A stretch of DNA of 8,122 nt. It comes from Bacilli bacterium (lineage in GTDB: Bacteria > Bacillota_I > Bacilli_A > ML615J-28 > CAG-698). The stretch spans positions 1-8,122 of the forward strand of contig JAQUUM010000049.1 of NCBI GenBank assembly GCA_028693885.1, in the 5' to 3' direction. How positions within the stretch are numbered: the first letter of the stretch is position 1; the number at the start of each line of letters is the position of its first letter. The notes beneath the pieces were generated by a model. That model did no database searches. It was given only the letters and a program-made list of their open reading frames with translations, and had not been told where the DNA came from. Both the position numbers and the translations under genes were made by a program. Positions 5,021 through 8,122 of this stretch are shown one piece after another.

Positions 5021-6463
5021 TCAATTTTTTAATTCATTCTTATCATCAATTTCTAGTTCTTTTGTTCCATCACTTACTATATTTTTAGTTTTATCAAACT
5101 TACTAATTAACTTATTTGTTGTGGTATCAATCTTTTTCACATCTTCGCTTAAAGATTGAATTCTTTTTTTATGTTCTTCCCACCTTGTTGTAAAAAGATT
5201 AAATTCTTTTCCAATCTCATCTATTAGTTTTAATATTTGATCAGCATTATCTCTGACTTTATAATCATTTAAAATAAACTGTAATATTTGAATTATAGTT
5301 ACTATTAAACTAGGAGATGCCATAATTACTTTTTGTTTTCTTGCTTCTTCTACAATATCAGGAAACTCTTTGAATATATCAATAAATACAGATTCAGCAG
5401 GTATGAACATAACTGCATAAGGTGCAGTTTTGCCTTCTACAATATATTTTTTTACTTCTCCAATTCTATCTTTAACATCTTTCCCAAATTTTTTCTTAGC
5501 TTCTCCTCTTTCAAAAGATGAGATGTTATCATCTAGCATAATTGCATAGTTATTATATGGAAACTTCGCATCAATTGATAAAGGCAAACTACCATTATTA
5601 GTAACAATGTTAAACAAAAAATCTACTGTTAAACTTCTACTATCCTCACTATGTCCTTTAGATAATTTTAAACCAAATTCTTGCGTTATATTTACTTGAG
5701 TTCTATAATGCAAATTGTTTTCTGGAGAACCAAATATTGATGTTAAAATACCTTCTAAAACTGCCTCACCAAAATTACCTCTGGCTTTATTATTTACAAG
5801 TATATCTCTAAACCTACTTATCTCTTTTCTCAATTCTTCCATTTGTCTGGCAGAAGCTTCAATAGAAGCAGTTTTTTCAATAAAATCATTAATAGCTTTT
5901 TCATTCTTTTCAAAGCCTTTATTTAATGACTCTTGAACTTTTTCTTTTAATAGCTCTATTTGGGTATTAATTCGTTCTTGAGTTTTAATATTTTGATCAT
6001 TTACATCTTTACTATTTTTTGTATTTGATTCATTAATTTCTTTTAAAATCTTCGTCTTTAATTCATTAATATCTTTAGTTGTTTGAGCAATCAAGTCTAA
6101 AATATTAGTTAGATTTTGAGTTTTTACATCTGCTGACTCTTTATTAAAATTACGTTGCAAATCGCTAAGTTTTGTTTTAGTTTCTTCTAAGAATTTATAC
6201 AAATCATTTTGATTTGTTTTTTGAGCTTCGTTCATACTATTAGTAATAGCATCTTTTAAGACCTGAATTTCTTGATTTTGTTCTTTTATTTCTTCACTTA
6301 AATCCTTAAAAGATTTCATTCTATTTTGTTCTAATAAATCGCGCATTTCGCCTGTTATTTTGCCCTCTAATGGATTTTTACTTCGCTTAAACAATAATAC
6401 TAACATTAGTATTATTAAACAAGACAACAAAGATATTACAACTATCAATAAAGTATCAGTCAA
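5021..6463 (-). CDS. rmuC: RmuC family DNA recombination protein
   Basis: RmuC-family proteins are membrane-anchored, coiled-coil, nuclease-like proteins. In Escherichia coli, loss of rmuC raises inversion at short inverted repeats, hence the name; the biochemical role is not settled. I take TTG 6463 as the start (480 residues), since GAGGTGA lies 5 bases before it; the in-frame GTG at 6472 is inside that ribosome site. One transmembrane segment occupies about residues 3-25. A long Gln/Lys/Glu-rich coiled coil runs to about 220, then the RmuC domain with NKARGNFGEAVLEGIL (225-240), TVDFLF (279-284) and LSIDAKFPYNNY (294-305), where VDF and DAK are PD-(D/E)XK-like residues, and YAVMFIPAE (349-357). 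The gene ends TGA TAA in frame. Its own promoter lies upstream. No clear terminator separates it from the restriction-modification operon, so read-through is possible. Confidence 0.93.
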   Translation of the reverse strand: MTDTLLIVVISLLSCLIILMLVLLFKRSKNPLEGKITGEMRDLLEQNRMKSFKDLSEEIKEQNQEIQVLKDAITNSMNEAQKTNQNDLYKFLEETKTKLSDLQRNFNKESADVKTQNLTNILDLIAQTTKDINELKTKILKEINESNTKNSKDVNDQNIKTQERINTQIELLKEKVQESLNKGFEKNEKAINDFIEKTASIEASARQMEELRKEISRFRDILVNNKARGNFGEAVLEGILTSIFGSPENNLHYRTQVNITQEFGLKLSKGHSEDSRSLTVDFLFNIVTNNGSLPLSIDAKFPYNNYAIMLDDNISSFERGEAKKKFGKDVKDRIGEVKKYIVEGKTAPYAVMFIPAESVFIDIFKEFPDIVEEARKQKVIMASPSLIVTIIQILQFILNDYKVRDNADQILKLIDEIGKEFNLFTTRWEEHKKRIQSLSEDVKKIDTTTNKLISKFDKTKNIVSDGTKELEIDDKNELKN

Positions 6464-6495
6464 TTTCTTCACCTCTAATTTTAAAAACTACATAT

Positions 6496-6524
6496 AGTTT
6501 ATATTAATTTATAAATAAAGTCAA
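6496..6524 (-). promoter_or_regulatory. Promoter of rmuC
   Basis: On the minus strand TTGACT (6519-6524) and TAAACT (6496-6501) are separated by exactly 17 bases. The site follows directly after the terminator of the upstream GH94 gene and lies about 30 bases before the rmuC start, a natural place for a sigma-A-type promoter. Confidence 0.6.
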
Positions 6525-6532
6525 AAAAAATC

Positions 6533-6567
6533 AAAAACCTATTCTTATTTATAAAGAATAGGTTTTT
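6533..6567 (-). terminator. Intrinsic terminator of the GH94 gene
   Basis: A perfect 14-bp stem is formed by AAAAACCTATTCTT (6533-6546) and AAGAATAGGTTTTT (6554-6567) with a 7-base loop. On the minus strand it is followed by GATTTTTTTT. It lies 21 bases after the GH94 stop codon and separates that gene from the rmuC promoter. The stem sequence closely resembles the terminator at 530-558. Confidence 0.9.
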
Positions 6568-6588
6568 ACTAAAGATTATTTATAAATA

Positions 6589-8122
6589 CTATCTAGGTAC
6601 TTTTACAACTACATTATATTCTTTTCCATTATCTTTTAAAGGAATATAATCTTTATCATTTTCAATATCGTTAATGATAACTTTACCCACATTTTCTTTA
6701 TCTACAAGCTTAACATTAATAATATATTTTGATTTCCCATAGTTGTATTCAATTGAAAAATCTTCAAAACTTGATGGAACATTTGGCTGAATAAACAACT
6801 TATCGCCTTCTTTAATAAAGCCTAACATTTTTTCTAATCCTGCACGATATAACCAACCAGCAGAGCCTGTATAAAAACTCCATCCACCTCTTCCTTTTTG
6901 AAGATTATTATAGTATATATCAGCACATACTACGTATGGTTCTAATTTATACTTTTCAACTTCAAATGGTTTTTCAGTATGACTAATAGGATTAAGCATA
7001 TCAAACAATTGAAAGGCCATTTCATTATCGTTTAAAAGCGAATACGCATAAACTGCCCAAATAGCTCCATGAGTATATTGTCCACCATTTTCTCTAACTC
7101 CTTTAAGATATCCTTGAATATACCCAGGGTTAGGTTTACTACGATGGAAAGGAGGACTTAATAAAGCAATGACTTTTTCGTGTTCATCAATTAAATATTT
7201 TTTAATTGATTTCATCGCAATTTCTGTTTTCTTTCTTTCACCAGCTCCACTAATAACACTCCAAGCTTGTGATATTAAATCAATCTTACACTCTGATTGT
7301 TCCTTAGAACCCATCTTAGTTCCATCATCAAAGAATGCTCTTAAATACCACTCGCCATCCCAAGCATTTTTATTAAGATTCTTCTTTAAAAAAATCATAT
7401 TTTTATTTAATACTTCAATAAATTCAGTATCTTTTTGGATTTCAGCAACATGTAAGAAATTTGCTGCTGTTTTATATAAGAACCAGCCTAACCAGACACT
7501 TTCACCTTTTCCCTCATGTCCAACACGACTCATTCCATCGTTCCAATCACCAATTCCCATTAATGGCAATCCATTTTCACCATATGATAAAGACTTCTGA
7601 ATACTTTTTTTAGCATGTTCATAAATAGAACCTTTTTCATGAGATATTTGGGGAACCCCAAATTTTTCATATTCATTAGGTCCTAGTAAATCCCAAGTTA
7701 AATAATATGTTTCTTCATCTAAAATAGATTTATCTCCGGTAATTTTAATATAGCGATGTAAGATATAAGGTAACCACAACAAATCATCAGTAAATTTAGT
7801 TCTAATTCCAACACCAGTATCTGCATGCCACCAATGCAGAACATCACCTTCTATAAATTGATGCTTTGTTGCATTAACAATAATTTCTCGAGCTTTTTCA
7901 GGATTACAATAAAATAACGCTGCACAATCTTGTAATTGATCTCTAAATCCAAAAGCACCACTAGCTTGATAGTAAGCAGTTCTTGCCATTATCCTACAAC
8001 CTAAAGATTGATACATTAACCATCCATTAAGCATAATATTCATCTTTTCATTAGATGTTTTTATTTGAATAGTCGATAAAGTTTTTTTCCAAAAATCTTT
8101 TACATTCCCAAGTTCTACTAAA
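6589..8122 (-). CDS. GH94-type glycoside phosphorylase / cyclic beta-1,2-glucan synthase C-terminal region, partial at 5' end
   Basis: The last 510 residues of a larger protein are visible. The frame is open to the window edge, so the Met at 8043 is internal. Upstream of it lies VKDFWKKTLSTIQIKT, and then come blocks typical of the GH94 domain of NdvB-type cyclic glucan synthases and 1,2-beta-oligoglucan phosphorylases: LNGWLMYQ, YYQASGAFGFRDQLQD, VLHWWHADTGVGIRTKFTDD, LPLMGIGDWNDGM and GGQYTHGAIWAVYAYSL. The Asp after Asn in GDWNDG (codon 7537-7539) is the expected catalytic acid. GH94 enzymes split or rearrange beta-glucosidic bonds using phosphate. The end of the protein (about the last 70 residues) is a small beta domain. 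Whether a glycosyltransferase GT84 domain precedes it, which would separate a synthase from a soluble phosphorylase, lies outside the window. A strong terminator follows, so the gene is not co-transcribed with rmuC. Confidence 0.9.
   Translation of the reverse strand, partial: LVELGNVKDFWKKTLSTIQIKTSNEKMNIMLNGWLMYQSLGCRIMARTAYYQASGAFGFRDQLQDCAALFYCNPEKAREIIVNATKHQFIEGDVLHWWHADTGVGIRTKFTDDLLWLPYILHRYIKITGDKSILDEETYYLTWDLLGPNEYEKFGVPQISHEKGSIYEHAKKSIQKSLSYGENGLPLMGIGDWNDGMSRVGHEGKGESVWLGWFLYKTAANFLHVAEIQKDTEFIEVLNKNMIFLKKNLNKNAWDGEWYLRAFFDDGTKMGSKEQSECKIDLISQAWSVISGAGERKKTEIAMKSIKKYLIDEHEKVIALLSPPFHRSKPNPGYIQGYLKGVRENGGQYTHGAIWAVYAYSLLNDNEMAFQLFDMLNPISHTEKPFEVEKYKLEPYVVCADIYYNNLQKGRGGWSFYTGSAGWLYRAGLEKMLGFIKEGDKLFIQPNVPSSFEDFSIEYNYGKSKYIINVKLVDKENVGKVIINDIENDKDYIPLKDNGKEYNVVVKVPR

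Noticed and set aside
5021..5023. TGA read as tryptophan (Mycoplasma code)
   Set aside because: The rmuC TGA is followed at once by TAA, so this gene cannot decide. However, all proteins here use TGG for conserved tryptophans and no gene contains an in-frame TGA, so the standard code fits.
7169..7600. Plus-strand open frame of 143 codons
   Set aside because: It lies wholly opposite the GH94 gene, whose conserved motifs are continuous there. Low-complexity Ser/Phe/Pro composition marks it as an antisense shadow. The same applies to plus-strand frames at 3095-3334, 4977-5159, 5333-5521 and 5715-5936.
1..8122. CRISPR array, tRNA, rRNA, transposase or integrase
   Set aside because: No regularly spaced repeats, no cloverleaf-like segment noticed, and no recombinase motifs in any frame that looks coding.

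Overview
The window is an AT-rich stretch of bacterial DNA in which every convincing gene lies on the minus strand. The likely source is a low-GC Gram-positive-derived lineage of the Bacilli/Mollicutes kind that uses the standard code (for example Acholeplasma- or Izemoplasma-like). This is an inference from four points: a lipoprotein with a lipobox and InlB-type repeats, strong AGGAGG-type ribosome sites, extended -10 promoters, and tryptophan always written TGG with no in-frame TGA inside genes. The species cannot be named from this sequence.

Read in the direction of transcription, from high to low coordinates, the window opens with the C-terminal part of a GH94 glycoside phosphorylase / cyclic beta-1,2-glucan synthase-type protein (its 5' end lies outside) and a strong intrinsic terminator. 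Next come a promoter and rmuC. After rmuC lies a DpnII-type restriction-modification operon with four genes: (i) a Dam-like alpha-class adenine methyltransferase carrying an N-terminal XRE helix-turn-helix domain, (ii) a DpnA-like beta-class adenine methyltransferase, (iii) a DpnII-family GATC endonuclease, and (iv) a second, diverged DpnA-like methyltransferase. A small single-pass membrane protein of unknown function follows, apparently with its own promoter, then a terminator. The window ends inside an InlB-repeat lipoprotein gene whose 3' end lies outside.

The most interesting part is the restriction-modification block. The leading methyltransferase is fused to a DNA-binding domain of the controller-protein kind. 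A perfect 8-5-8 inverted repeat sits exactly on its -10 box and ribosome site, and a second repeat of the same geometry lies in front of the fourth gene. This suggests that modification and control of expression may be joined in one protein. The whole block, with the small membrane protein, is bounded by a near-identical 29-30 bp direct repeat (488-517 and 4946-4974). At the 488-517 copy this repeat is also the promoter of the lipoprotein gene. That pattern suggests the block entered an ancestral rmuC-to-lipoprotein intergenic region with target duplication. No integrase or transposase is present.

How the genes would work together: the Dam-like enzyme protects host GATC sites, the endonuclease cuts unmodified GATC DNA, and the DpnA-like enzymes probably protect additional forms of DNA (single-stranded DNA in the known DpnII system) or a further sequence. 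The flanking genes (GH94, rmuC, lipoprotein) look like ordinary chromosomal genes.
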